Assembly (NCBI GenBank): GCA_963921795.1
Contig: OY997651.1
Location: 57,144,512-57,208,511 of the forward strand
Direction: 5' to 3'
DNA: 64,000 nucleotides
From: Nannobrachium achirus
Taxonomy: Eukaryota > Chordata > Actinopteri > Myctophiformes > Myctophidae
This document shows, in pieces, positions 1 to 13,147 of the stretch. Position 1 is the first letter of the stretch; each line of letters begins with the position of its first letter. Under the pieces are notes generated by a model, which was not told the origin of the DNA, made no database searches, and saw nothing but the letters and a program-made list of their open reading frames with translations. A program made the position numbers and the translations under genes.

Positions 1-2276
<2,276 letters not shown>

Positions 2277-2561
2277 TCTGCTATTTCATGTCATTATTTT
2301 ACGGTGAATGTGAATGAAAGGGGAATCTGGTGGAGATTTTTAATTCGTTTTTAAGGGTTAAATCGTCCTGTCAGGACAGTGCTAGTGTTAGCTGGTTGCC
2401 TAACTGCTTCTATGTTTTATTCAATACTAGACCTTACCCGTTCGAAGATATGTGCTGCAAAATATGTGCAGAGTGTGGCTTATGGGGAAAGTAACTGTAA
2501 CTGGTGCGTGCGTGAGAATATGTGGGAGCATCATAATGTAAGGAGCAGCCCATGGAGGAGT

Positions 2562-2602
<41 letters not shown>

Positions 2603-3549
2603 ATTCCTAACTGTGAGAGAGGTGTGTGTGGGCCCGGGGCTACAGATCCCATGGCCTGGAGGAACGGACCGTAACCCTGACAACAGGCTGTAGAGCTGTA
2701 GAGAGGAGAAAGGCTAATAAATAGCTTGAATTCGGGAAAAATTAAATTCGGGCTCCGTCACCGTGTGTATAATGCTAATGGCCAATGCCATGTTAAATTT
2801 TAGATCAGTCGCTGAAGCGAGTGAATAGATAATGCATTGTGTGACTGACTTGACTGACTGACTGACCTCTCTCTCTAATTATAGTATGGATGACCTTTAA
2901 AGCGCTTCGTAAGACTCACCCCTTTAAGTAATGTTTTTTTTTTCTTTACCCCGTTTATATAATTCTAATTTGAAATGATTTGATTTCATTTCACTTCATA
3001 TTTGACCTTCTACTAAATGGATTTAATCATTGTGTTTTGCTTATTATTCTAATTTAATGTAATTCCCTTTCATTTGATGTATTGTTTATTTATCATGGAT
3101 CATGTACAATTAAAATAAGGAATTACAAATAATACAATACAGTTAATAGAGGCTGGTGAGATCATGACAGTGTGGTTTTAAAACAATGTTTGGTGAAAAT
3201 GGTGAAGGTGGAAGATGTGTTTTTATTGATTTATCAGACAAAGTGGATTTAGTTCAGAGGTTGTTCTCCTGAATACAACCTCTCACTGAGGTTCAATTCT
3301 CCATAACTTTACATTTACATTTATATTTTTGCTCATTACCATATTAAACAGCATTGATATATGCATGCAGGATATGTAATTGTGGGCTCGCTGAAAGTGA
3401 GCACGTATGTTATCCTCATTAATTATCTATCTGTCAGTCATATCAAGTTCTCCTCTTACCTTTGGCACCTTTCTACTCCTACATACTTACACCGAAAAAC
3501 ACCATTCAAACTTTAATGTGTTCAGCTTACTGTGGAGAAGTGTGCTATA
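2277..3549. other. Intergenic, no gene seen
   Basis: AT-rich DNA downstream of the receptor. It contains a (GA)n tract at 2563-2599 and a short dispersed segment around 2425-2480 (CTTACCCGTTCGAAGATATG) that recurs near 21047. No credible exon was found. Confidence 0.6.
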
Positions 3550-4252
3550 ACTTTTTACATGAACTTTGGACCAATATCTACTCAGACTATATGGGATGAG
3601 AAGTTTGCATGTAAAATATAAATATATATTGTTTAATAATTCAATGAATGTTGCAGTTTTATGCAAATTATTCTTCTGCTTCTAAATCATAAATGCAAAA
3701 TCACATGTTCATGACATTTGGCAAAGATGTAGAGGGTTAGTCCAAATATCACTGAAACCAATCTTATTCCAATTGGCCAAAGGGGGACGCTGTACAAAGC
3801 GTTTGAAAATTAAATTTAAATGGACATAGGTCATGCCTCGTTTGGCTTAAAGACATGCAACTTGCTTACACGGTACACACATATGCCTTGAGTCAAGAGG
3901 AACACATCTGTCTTTGTCAAGTAAGCTCCGCCCTTAGATTTTCCACTATTTTGAGCAGTTTGTAACATGCTTAACCCCGTTTTTATCCTGGGATTTTCGC
4001 GTCACGTGCACAGAACTTCTTTTACATGAACTTTAGACCAATATTTAAAGGTCTGTCTGATCTGATTTTTTTTTTTATTTCTTTTTAAATTGAAACTTTT
4101 TTTTTAATAATTCAATGAATATTGCAGTTTTATGCAAATTATTCTTCTCCCTCTAAAACATACATGCAATGTCACTTTTTCATGATGAAATACTGTAGAG
4201 GGATAGTCCAAATATCACTGAAACCAATCTTAGCAGTTTGTAAAACGCTCAA
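3550..4252. repeat. Two direct copies of a dispersed fish repeat; LINE target
   Basis: The segment beginning TTTTACATGAACTTTGGACC near 3553 recurs near 4020. The stretch TTCAATGAATGTTGCAGTTT...CACTGAAACCAATCTTA at 3636-3765 recurs at 4110-4232. The first copy continues uninterrupted through GAGCAGTTTGTAAC...CCCGTTTTTATCC (3953-3985). The second is interrupted by the LINE at about 4253 and resumes with CCCGTTTTTATCC at 8527. Confidence 0.75.
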
Positions 4253-4282
4253 ACTGCTAAGAGAACACTTCCGGACATCACC

Positions 4283-4927
4283 ATGGCAGGACGTGTTTTT
4301 CGCTCACGCTCCGGAACCAAAACACCAAAGGCTTGGTTCATCCCACATTTTCTTCTTTTTCTACTATGGATCACGGATTTATGCTATAAATCACCACAGA
4401 TCCTAACACCAATGGAATACGAGAATCTTTTATGGGAAATGGACAAAACGGACGAAAAACACAGTGAGTTATATCTTCTTGCCAAAACGGTAGCTAAGCA
4501 CCCGAGCTTTGGATCTCATGTTATTCAATCTTTGCTGGCTGCTAACCGGAACAAAAGAGACAAACCCCTGAATGGTTGTATGAGTCGATCTTTGATCTTC
4601 TTATTATTACTGCAATCAGGAGATATAGAATCGAATCCAGGGCCTGTAGCTACCAGACAGATGACCCGAAGACTAGCTGCTCTCGCTACTGCAGTTGGAT
4701 TGACGACGGCAGATCCTTCTTTGTCTGTGATCAGCGAAGCTAACGATGCTAACTTAGCTAGCTCCTCACTGATGAATCCTGAGGGAATAACAACGGGCTA
4801 CTCCAGATGTCCCGACCAGCCGACCCCCGACGAACACACGGCAGTCGCCTCCGCGGACTCACGGATCGTCGAAGGACCCCCTGGCTCACGGACCCCCGGA
4901 GAACCCTCGGCGATCGCCCCCGCATGA
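4283..4927 (+). CDS. LINE N-terminal segment with a 2A-like ribosome-skipping motif
   Basis: The ATG at 4283 sits in a strong context (ATCACCATGG). The first 100 residues hold a hydrophobic stretch (WFIPHFLLFLLWI) and an uncharacterised region. Residues about 102-121 read SRSLIFLLLLQSGDIESNPG followed by P, matching the D-(V/I)-E-x-N-P-G-P consensus of 2A peptides, where the bond between the last Gly and Pro is not formed during translation. The downstream part is Pro/Asp/Arg-rich. The frame ends at TGA 4925-4927, but the same frame continues open beyond it into the endonuclease, so the stop looks secondary (CGA to TGA fits). I do not recognise a nucleic-acid binding domain. Confidence 0.8.
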   Translation: MAGRVFRSRSGTKTPKAWFIPHFLLFLLWITDLCYKSPQILTPMEYENLLWEMDKTDEKHSELYLLAKTVAKHPSFGSHVIQSLLAANRNKRDKPLNGCMSRSLIFLLLLQSGDIESNPGPVATRQMTRRLAALATAVGLTTADPSLSVISEANDANLASSSLMNPEGITTGYSRCPDQPTPDEHTAVASADSRIVEGPPGSRTPGEPSAIAPA

Positions 4928-6421
4928 CTAGCTCAGCACGAGACCAGCATCATCGACGCAAATCACGCAACACCGGACCCCGGCGGCCCCTCCGACCCAC
5001 CCGACCTGCAGACGCACCCGGCGGACCCCTTCATGGACCACGCGGACCCCCTCGTGGACCCAGCACCCCAGAACAGAGTCTACATTAACTCTGCTCCACG
5101 CTGGCTAACGGAGAAGGCCAAAGCGCTGTATTCAACCTGGGTCAAATCGGTGACCACGGCCCCCCACCACCCCATCCCCCAACTGTACATGGAGACCCCT
5201 TTGTCCCTTTGTCCCCCTCTGAAGCCCCCAGAGACTGCAACCAACCCCCCCTCCCCCACCGACGCCGATGCGAACACCACTTCCATAGACCTCGCCATGG
5301 ACTTTGCCAGCCGCTTTGTGAAAAGAGGTATTCATATTATGCACTTAAACATTAACAGTTTGTTTGCTAAATATGAACAAATCAGGCATATGGTTCACGA
5401 AGGTAAGGTCCACTTTCTAACCTTCTCAGAGACCAAACTTGATGACTCTATCACTGACTCTCAGATCGAAATTGACAACTACTCGGTCATCCGAAATGAT
5501 AGAAACAGATTTGGTGGTGGTGTATGCATGTATGTTCATAACTGTATTAAGTATATCCCCCGCCCTGACCTACAACACAGCTCTTTAGAAACTGTATGGG
5601 TGGAAGTGATTCTTAAGAAAGCTAAAAACATACTAATCGGTGCCATCTATAGACCGCCCGACCAAAATGATTTCTGTGAGTTACTGGAGGAGAGCCTTGC
5701 ACCGGTGGACAATGTTGAAAAATACATTATTGGCGATTGGAACATAGACATGCTTCGTAAAGAAGCTCCTCTATTCAAAAAGTTCAATAAGCTATGTAAT
5801 CAACAGGGTCTCACTCAGCTCATCACCAAGCCAACTAGGGTTACAGATAACTCTCAAACCACCATAGATCTCATTGTAACCACAGACAAATCTAAAGTCT
5901 CCGCGAGTGGGACTATTGAATGTGGTGGTCTAAGCGACCATGATATCATTTACTGCACCCGCAAAATACATAAGTCCAAAGCTGACGGCCACAAAACAGT
6001 TGAAGCTAGAAACCTCAAAACCTACTCTAGCGAAGCCTTTAACCACAAACTGGAGAAATCTGACTGGTCCCCAGTACTAGCTAGCACTCAGGTCGATGAA
6101 GCCTGGCTAGGCTTTAAATCCATTTTCAACACTACCCTAGACGAAGTGGCTCCTTTGCGTAGGGTCAGGGTTAAAGCCCGCTCACAGCCATGGTGGAATT
6201 CGGAAATCTGTGAATCAATGAAACTCAGAGACAAAAAATACTCTGAGAAACGCAAATATAATCACAAACTCAAAAAAGGCCCCAATAAACACCTTGAAGC
6301 CAAATTAGAAATAGTCAGTTTAGAGGCTAATAAACTGAGAAATCGGACAACCTCCTTAATCCTTTCTGCCAAAAAAAACTACTTGGATGAGAAAGTTGAG
6401 GAAAACATCCACAAACCATGA
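4928..6421 (+). CDS. LINE apurinic/apyrimidinic-type endonuclease segment
   Basis: Same frame as the upstream segment; the first internal ATG is at 5033. APE-type motifs are in order: MHLNINSLFAKYEQIRHMV, the metal-binding Glu in FLTFSETKLDD, GGGVCMYV, GAIYRPP, GDWNID, TTIDLIVT and GLSDHDIIY. This domain nicks target DNA to prime reverse transcription. A Pro-rich linker (5160-5260) precedes it, and a Lys-rich region follows. The frame stops at TGA 6419-6421 and continues open immediately afterwards (DLWKLFKTQL), so this is the second of only two breaks in about 1,300 codons. Confidence 0.92.
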   Translation, partial: LAQHETSIIDANHATPDPGGPSDPPDLQTHPADPFMDHADPLVDPAPQNRVYINSAPRWLTEKAKALYSTWVKSVTTAPHHPIPQLYMETPLSLCPPLKPPETATNPPSPTDADANTTSIDLAMDFASRFVKRGIHIMHLNINSLFAKYEQIRHMVHEGKVHFLTFSETKLDDSITDSQIEIDNYSVIRNDRNRFGGGVCMYVHNCIKYIPRPDLQHSSLETVWVEVILKKAKNILIGAIYRPPDQNDFCELLEESLAPVDNVEKYIIGDWNIDMLRKEAPLFKKFNKLCNQQGLTQLITKPTRVTDNSQTTIDLIVTTDKSKVSASGTIECGGLSDHDIIYCTRKIHKSKADGHKTVEARNLKTYSSEAFNHKLEKSDWSPVLASTQVDEAWLGFKSIFNTTLDEVAPLRRVRVKARSQPWWNSEICESMKLRDKKYSEKRKYNHKLKKGPNKHLEAKLEIVSLEANKLRNRTTSLILSAKKNYLDEKVEENIHKP

Positions 6422-8236
6422 GACCTATGGAAGCTATTTAAAACCCAGCTAGGCTGTGGTGCTAAACTCAGATCCATAGCCAGCAACATATCCATCCAAA
6501 CTCCCATAACCCTCCTCACTGATAGTCTTGATGTAGCCAAAAATCTCAACATCTACTTCACCTCCATGGCCAAAAATCTGGTCAATAAACTGCCCGCTCC
6601 ATCTGGGCTGTTTGGTGTTAGGCACATTTTGAAATTCTACAGGAACCTTGGGGTATGCAAAGACAACTTTAAACTTGCCACGGTGACAACTGATGAAGTG
6701 TTTAAAAAACTGCGCACCCTACCTCAATTCAAGGCCGCTGGCCATGATAAAATCGCCCCCAAATTTCTCATAGACTCAGCTGCCACCATTGCCCCAATCA
6801 TTACCCATATTATTAATCTATCTATCAAGCAGGGTTATGTCCCCCAGGACTTCAAATTAGCCAAGGTAACCCCCCTGCACAAAAAAGGCAGTAAACTTGA
6901 CCCTGGCAACTACAGGCCAATCTCAATCCTTAGTTCCATCTCTAAGGTAATGGAAAAAATTGTCTATGAACAGGTGGCTAAATATCTTGAAGAGAATAAA
7001 CTGATCTACGAGTTCCAGTCTGGCTTCAGAGAGTCCCATTCCACAGATACATGCCTCATCTATTTGAATGATTACATCAAACGTGAAATTCACGATGGCA
7101 AATATTGCGGCATGGTCATGCTGGACCTCCAGAAGGCATTTGACACCGTCGATCATTCTATTCTGATTGAAAAACTCAAAGCTATTGGTCTTGATAGCAC
7201 AGCAGTGAGATGGATGCACTCTTACTTGGTGGGGAGGGAACAGATGGTGGAAGTCAACGGAACCCTGTCCCCCCCCCTCCCAGTAAACTGTGGAGTACCT
7301 CAAGGGAGTATACTAGGACCACTGTTGTTCTTAATATACGTAAACGACATGTCATCTGCTTGTGACTGCAATCTGTTTCTGTTCGCGGATGACTCGGCTC
7401 TCCTAGTCTCAGGCAGAGACATATTGCAGGTTGAAAAGGCCCTTAACTGTGAACTTAACAAGATCTGCACCTGGCTCAATGACAACAGACTCTCAATTCA
7501 CCTAGGGAAAACTGAATGTATCCTCTTTGGATCTAGTCAGAAACTTAGCCTAGTTGAGAACTTCACAATTAAAGTAGGTGACACTGTGATAGAGAGAAAA
7601 AATCACATCTGCTGCCTGGGTTGCATCCTGGAGGCTAACCTATCCAGTGAAAAAATGACCACCAAGGTAATCAATAAAGTCAATCAACGAATTCGCTTCT
7701 TGCAAAGAGTTGCCCCGCTGATCAATATTAAATCCCGAAAGACACTAGGAGGTGCTCTTATTGGGCCCCTCATTGATTACGGAGTCCTTGTCTGGTATCG
7801 CGACGCTCCAGCTGCCTTAAAGCTAAAGCTCCAAACAGCCCAAAACAAACTAATTAGGGTTGTGCTTGGTCTCCCTCCTCTGACCCACCTTACCGAGCAT
7901 CACCACGAAAGCGTGGGGTGGCTCAAAGTAGCTGACAGAGTACAGCATCTTGCAATGGGCCTGGTGTACAAGATACACTACACCTCCAAGATTCCCATGT
8001 ACCTGACAAACTACTTCTTAAAGGTCAAGGATGTTCACGATCATAACACCAGAGGCAGCTCCACTAATCATCATCAGCGTAGATTTAACACTAAACAAGG
8101 CGCTAACTCGTTCTCCTGCTATACCATCAACATGTGGAACGCCCTTCCACAAGCCCTAAAGGAGAGCAAAACCCTAGCCTCCTTCAAAATTGGTATGAAA
8201 AATCACCTTCAGACAGCAGCTACCCGTGACTTGTAA
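6422..8236 (+). CDS. LINE reverse transcriptase segment
   Basis: Same frame again; the first ATG is at 6566. RT motifs are in order: TPLHKKGSKLDPGNYRPIS, FQSGFRESHSTDTCL, the first catalytic Asp in MLDLQKAFDTVDH, CGVPQGSILGPLLF, the catalytic FADD at about 7381, and the thumb-side LGCILEANLSSEKM. The C-terminal region (RGSSTNHHQRRFNTKQGANSF...MWNALPQALKE) is conserved in this LINE group. The domain looks complete with no internal break, so the element is young or the stops recent. Confidence 0.94.
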   Translation, partial: DLWKLFKTQLGCGAKLRSIASNISIQTPITLLTDSLDVAKNLNIYFTSMAKNLVNKLPAPSGLFGVRHILKFYRNLGVCKDNFKLATVTTDEVFKKLRTLPQFKAAGHDKIAPKFLIDSAATIAPIITHIINLSIKQGYVPQDFKLAKVTPLHKKGSKLDPGNYRPISILSSISKVMEKIVYEQVAKYLEENKLIYEFQSGFRESHSTDTCLIYLNDYIKREIHDGKYCGMVMLDLQKAFDTVDHSILIEKLKAIGLDSTAVRWMHSYLVGREQMVEVNGTLSPPLPVNCGVPQGSILGPLLFLIYVNDMSSACDCNLFLFADDSALLVSGRDILQVEKALNCELNKICTWLNDNRLSIHLGKTECILFGSSQKLSLVENFTIKVGDTVIERKNHICCLGCILEANLSSEKMTTKVINKVNQRIRFLQRVAPLINIKSRKTLGGALIGPLIDYGVLVWYRDAPAALKLKLQTAQNKLIRVVLGLPPLTHLTEHHHESVGWLKVADRVQHLAMGLVYKIHYTSKIPMYLTNYFLKVKDVHDHNTRGSSTNHHQRRFNTKQGANSFSCYTINMWNALPQALKESKTLASFKIGMKNHLQTAATRDL

Positions 8237-8523
8237 ATAGACTAAGCCCCCATGCTCCCCCCCCCCCCCCCCGTTTCTTTGTATTCTGCCTTTTGTATTT
8301 GATGTTATGCTTTTGAAACTGATATTATCCTAGATAAAGTACTATGTTCTATCCGTCTGTCTTTCAATGTTATATGAGATACTTAAAGTGTGGTTCCTGT
8401 GGAAATAAGCCTCGTCTTTCTAGGATCTCCTTTTAGTTGACCTTGTACCAGTGATTTGTACTGTCATGAAACTGTACTTTTTTCTATTGCAAACTTCTAA
8501 TAAATTCTTCAATCAATCAATCA

Positions 8524-9560
8524 AAACCCGTTTTTATCCTGGGATTTTTGAGCAATTTGCATGAAACGTTCTACACGCAATCTAAGGACCTTTATCTAAC
8601 ATGTCTGTGAAGTGCACAAAAAAAAAAAAAAAATAGCACCACCAGCAGGTCAACTTTTGCATAACACATTTTTGGAACAAAATGCCTCAAATCACCCAAG
8701 CAGGGTCCGATTGCCATGAAAGTCGAAAGAACACGTGGCACCTTTTTCACATTGGCCTATTATAGCGCCACCAGGAGGCCAAAAAACATACCTATCATGA
8801 GAAAGTTGACTGACCGCAACACGCTACAATGTTTACATTTTTTGTGTTTTCCCCCCCGTAACTTAACACCCTGATAATTCTACAGCGTCACACAAAAGTA
8901 GCAGATCCACAAGCAATTCGCGCCGTTCTTTTTTTTTTTTTTTTTTTTTTCACATTCCCTTTGCATCCAGAGGGCCAAACTAAGATTGTTTTCCCGTCTC
9001 GTCTGGATCCATCAGCCGTCAGAAATTGGCTGGATTTGTCGAATGTATTAGACAGTCATTCTTCACGTGTTAATGCATGCCGGGCAGAAACGGGTTCTCC
9101 ATTCTGGAAAAAAAAAAAAAAATCCCCATTCCGAAACCAGGTTAGCATTCACCAGTGACGGCAGGTTAGCGGTTCACCAGGTTAGCATTCACCAGCATCA
9201 GCAGGATAGCATTTCACCAGGTTAGCATTCACCAGCGTTAGGTTTACTGAGGTTAGGGTTAAGGTTGGGTTTAGGTGGTCTGAAAAGCGAGTGCCGATGG
9301 TCTGTTTCAGAGTGCCGATGTGTAAACCGGCATGAATCATCATATCTACATTTTTTTACTTTTTGTGTTTTTGTGTAAATGAATGCCCTACATGATCATA
9401 CTACAGCGTCACACAAACGTATCATCACACGTCGGCCCACTTGTAGATCTGCTACTGTTGATGCTTTTGAATTTGCACCCTGAAAAGCAACAGATTTGGG
9501 ATACAATGAGGTTTCCACCCATCAGAGACAATATTTTAATATTTTAATTCAATGCAATAA
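8524..9560. other. Dispersed-repeat DNA with a 38-bp tandem repeat
   Basis: This continues the repeat interrupted by the LINE, then shows text such as TAGCGCCACCAGGAGGCC that I recall from fish dispersed repeats. From about 9141 to 9240 a 38-39-bp unit (CAGGTTAGCATTCACCAG...) occurs about 2.6 times. Half-copies of the GCAGATCTACAAGC palindrome lie near 8900 and 9445. No gene seen. Confidence 0.55.
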
Positions 9561-10059
9561 TTCCATTAATTATTCAGCCAGAGTTGATGCACCAACTTTG
9601 ACAGCCCTACTAAATATTGAATCAGGAAACCCAAAGACTGTCTGGGGTGACACAGAAAGGTCAACGTAAAAATATGCCACAGAACAGACGTGTTTTTTTT
9701 TTTTCTTTTTTAAGTGAACTACCCCTTTAAATGAATATGACAAACATGATGTATCTGAACGACTCTCTTCAGTTCTGCTTGGCACTGAGCAAGAACCAGG
9801 CACGTGCACACATAGACATCAAAGGGGGCTTGAGCCCGTCTGTAAAAAGTGCCATCTCCAGACCATGAATGCAGCTTTTACTATGAAAGAAATGTAAATC
9901 CCCTCCTTTCCATGCCATACCTGAAGGCAGCATTCAAGAGAATTGCCTTGTCCAAACTGTCCTTAACTTGAACGCAACATCTTATGAATTGCCCTCTCTG
10001 TGTAGAAATCCATGCTGTTATGCCACATCTCCGGTATTTGATTATGCTTAGTTCAGTGT

Positions 10060-10125
10060 GGTATCAAGAATTGAAAATAGCCGACTGCGACACGTTGTGA
10101 GCTTGGAGGTCTGCTATTTTCAACA
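10060..10125. repeat. Copy of the GCAGATCTACAAGC palindrome
   Basis: Degenerate copy: GAAAATAGCCGACTGCGACACG then CGTTGTGAGCTTGGAGGTCTGCTATTTTC. Confidence 0.65.
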
Positions 10126-10247
10126 TGTCCACCAAAATGCCCTTTTAGATATTTTAGCCCCTGCCTCTCTAACATTCTGTGCACATCCCTGGCAAGACCA
10201 ATGTAAATAAACTGTATTCCAGAATCTAGACAGTTTACCGTAGGCTA

Positions 10248-10527
<280 letters not shown>

Positions 10528-10655
10528 TACAGTATATTCATCTCCAGATGACGGACAGATGTGTTAATATGGAGCAGCATGTTGAACACAAGACACAGAT
10601 GGATGACACATTCATAGAAGGCTGTTTGGCATGCCTTTAAGTCACTCCAGTGCTC

Positions 10656-10659
<4 letters not shown>

Positions 10660-10714
<55 letters not shown>

Positions 10715-10735
10715 GCGCGCGCGCATATGTGTGTG
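10660..10735. repeat. (TG)n microsatellite with GC-alternating tail
   Basis: TG run 10660-10713 followed by GCGCGCGCGCATATGTGTGTGCG, an alternating purine-pyrimidine stretch. Confidence 0.95.
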
Positions 10736-10831
10736 CGAGAGACAGTAGCTCAATGTTTGTATTATATTGTATATTGTATTATGTCTAAAACCATCATTTT
10801 GTATTTATCATTTTAGAAATGATTTAAACTA

Positions 10832-10908
10832 CTGAAAACAGCAGATCTACAAGCACACAACGCCTCGTGCCGCGAGGCGTTGTGTGCTTGTAGATCTGCT
10901 ATTTTCAC
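10832..10908. repeat. Near-perfect GCAGATCTACAAGC palindrome, CACAACGCCTCG subtype
   Basis: The arms AACAGCAGATCTACAAGCAC and GTGCTTGTAGATCTGCTATT pair over about 33 bp, including the inner CACAACGCCTCG / CGAGGCGTTGTG, leaving a very small loop. The flank TTTATCATTTTAGAAATGAT recurs beside other copies (12670, 46165, 55270). Confidence 0.92.
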
Positions 10909-11034
10909 TAGTTTTGTGTGACAGTCTTGTATGGTGAAGCAGGGCTTTACTTAACGAAAAAAAACACATTTGAAACTTGGCGATATAAGGTTTCTGCCCG
11001 ACATTGACAATATAATGATTAGCATATCTGCGTG

Positions 11035-11036
<2 letters not shown>

Positions 11037-11101
<65 letters not shown>
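11037..11101. repeat. (TG)n microsatellite
   Basis: Uninterrupted TG from 11037 to 11101, then GCGTGTGTGCGCGTG. Confidence 0.97.
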
Positions 11102-11107
<6 letters not shown>

Positions 11108-11206
11108 GTGCGCGTGCCTCTGCGAGTGTGTGCGTGTTCATGCACTAGTGCACTAGGGAATAGGACAAGAGCATGAAGCTCCTTTCCTTAATGGTTTTCT
11201 ACATGT

Positions 11207-11545
11207 ATAGTCCCTTTTCCACTGCAAGGTGGAACCAGAACTTTCAGGAACCTGAACCTATATTTTTGGTTCTGGTTTTGTTTCCATTGAGAACGGCCGG
11301 TTTCAGACGAGGTTCCCTTTTTTAGGTCCTGCTCCTGAGGTGGAACTAAACTTGAGTTCTGGGAACCTATGGGCGGAGCCAGCAGCCTTGCTGCTCTTTT
11401 TTTGGGACCTTTCTGGTTTGGTTAGGTTTGGTTATATTTAAAAGAACTTGGTCCCCGGAACTTCACAGGTTCTTGAAAGTTCTTGGTTCTGGAAAGTTCT
11501 GGTTCTAGTTCTGGGTCGGCCCTACAGTGGAAATGGGGCTTATGT
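11207..11545. repeat. Palindromic MITE-like element
   Basis: The left end CCCTTTTCCACTGCAAGGTG, rich in GGAACC/TTCTGG motifs, is mirrored by the right end, which reads CCCTACAGTGGAAATGGGGC. The interior repeats GGTTCTGG-type words on both strands. No coding potential. Confidence 0.6.
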
Positions 11546-11561
11546 TCACATACTGACCGTC

Positions 11562-11710
11562 AGTACTGTCGCCTAGTTGCTCCCGGTGAGCAGGTTGGTG
11601 CCTTGCATGGTTTCCTCTGCCATCGGTGTATGAATGTGTGTGTGAATGGGTGAATGTAATGCACAATCTCTGTAAAGGGCCGTGGACAAAGCGCTATATA
11701 AGTGCACCAT
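11562..11710 (+). repeat. SINE 3' part (plus orientation)
   Basis: Contains TGTCGCCTAGTTGCTCCCGG, GGTGCCTTGCATGGTTTCCT, TGAATGGGTGAATGTAATGC and the tail AAAGCGCTATATAAGTGCAC. Minus-strand relatives are at 14551-14812 and 30960-31140. Confidence 0.7.
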
Positions 11711-12398
11711 TTGGGGTGCCTGCTGGCCTGTTTCCTTGTCTGTATCTTCACTATCCCCTATGAATACAAAATAATAATAAATACACCATTTACTTTATTT
11801 ACTTTACTGTGGACAATTATCAATCTATGTTCTAATTAGAAACCGAATAAGGGCTCGAACACACTGCCCGACTTTTTGAGACGATTGTGCTGTCGCCGGT
11901 CATTTTTGGCTCTCGCTGACAAAAAAACGGCGACCGGCCGCAAGATCGGGCTGCTCGCCGAGGTTTTGCTCGTTGTGTGTGAAAAGCACTGCGAGAAGAT
12001 CTGGCCGTGATTATAGCGCTCTGCGATTTTTTTCCAGAGTGTTTCTAGATATCTAGCAATTGATATTTGGCTCTGTCGCAAACTGGACACACAGTATGAA
12101 AGAAGTTGTGCACCCTGAGAAGATCCGTGTTAAATGATTAAATAAAAACTTAATGTAGGGATAAATAAGGTATAACTGTATTTGTTTCTGTCTAATGAAG
12201 ACATTATTTCTAATTACAAACACATTTCTTATTATGGCTTTATTCTGTACTGTAAATTAGGGGGGGGAGCATAACTACTGCGCACCACGAAGGGTTAATC
12301 GGGCCCTGGGCGTGCCTTGACATTTTAACTTGCAGTATGGTGTGCCTTGGGCACGTAAAGGTTTAGGGGAGCTTTGTGTTTCAGTCAGCTGAATAGAC

Positions 12399-12788
12399 CA
12401 GTGTTTCTGAACATTTTTTTCTGCATGGGCAGCATTGGGCACACTTTTCATGTCCCAAGAATCCATGGGCACACCAACATAATACAGGTGTGTAAATATC
12501 GTCACTGTTGGGAAGAAACCTTGTATCCCCAAGTTTCAAATTTGTACGTTTCTTCGCAAAGTAAAGCCCTGCTTCATCATACAAGGCTGTCGCACAACAG
12601 TAGTGAAAACAGCAGATTTACAAGCACACAACGCCTCGAGGCGTTGTGTAGATCGGCTGTTTTCACTGGTTTAAATCATTTTTAAAATGATAAATACAAT
12701 ACAGTCTTTCAAGCAGTTTCAAGGGGCACACTTGACCCTTCTCAGGGGCACACCAAAGGTCCCCAGGCACAGCGGTTGAGAAACACTG
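12399..12788. mobile_element. Non-autonomous hAT element with 8-bp target duplication
   Basis: Terminal repeats read CAGTGTTTCTGAACATTT on the left and, as reverse complement of the right end, CAGTGTTTCTCAACCGC. The flanks carry the perfect 8-bp duplication GAATAGAC (12391-12398 and 12789-12796), the hallmark of hAT transposition. Length is 390 bp with no ORF. A GCAGATCTACAAGC-type palindrome (12603-12666) sits inside. Confidence 0.9.
12603..12666. repeat. GCAGATCTACAAGC palindrome inside the hAT element
   Basis: GAAAACAGCAGATTTACAAG with inner CACAACGCCTCG meets GAGGCGTTGTGTAGATCGGC; the right arm lost a few bases (GCTT). Confidence 0.85.
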
Positions 12789-13060
12789 GAATAGACAACT
12801 GGATGTGACAGTCTTGACATCTTTGGTGTCCGTTTTAACCTTTCCTGAAGTACCAGAGGGCTGGGACTTACAACAATGGATTGTTCTCCCAGTGAAGTCA
12901 ATTCAAGTCAATTGGGTTCCCAAAGCTTTTCCAGGCCGCGACCCCCCAAAATAATCATAGTTGAACTGTGGACCACCCCCCCACCATGACAAGCACTTGG
13001 AATTGTAGACAATACATGATGTACGGTAGTTTGACTCGGTTCCACAGATAAATGTTGTGA

Positions 13061-13147
13061 AAACAGCCGAACTACCAAGCTCACAACGCCTTCCACTGCA
13101 AGGTTTGAGCAATACGTTTTTTGAGCTTGTAGATCAGACATTTTCAC
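13061..13147. repeat. Degenerate GCAGATCTACAAGC palindrome
   Basis: GAAAACAGCCGAACTACCAA and CTCACAACGCCT on the left, GAGCTTGTAGATCAGACATT on the right, with a diverged centre. Confidence 0.6.

Larger units (their letters stand above)
4253..8523 (+). mobile_element. Near full-length non-LTR retrotransposon (CR1/L2/Rex1-type LINE)
   Basis: The unit is a short 5' leader (about 30 nt), one long coding frame (4283-8236), and a 3' UTR with AATAAA near 8489 ending in short AATC repeats (8509-8522). Endonuclease, reverse transcriptase and the microsatellite-like tail instead of poly(A) are typical of the CR1/L2/Rex1 lineages. Its limits follow from comparing the interrupted repeat at 4106-4252 / 8524 onward with the uninterrupted copy at 3628-3996. 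No long target duplication is visible. Clade assignment within the group is inference. Confidence 0.88.
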
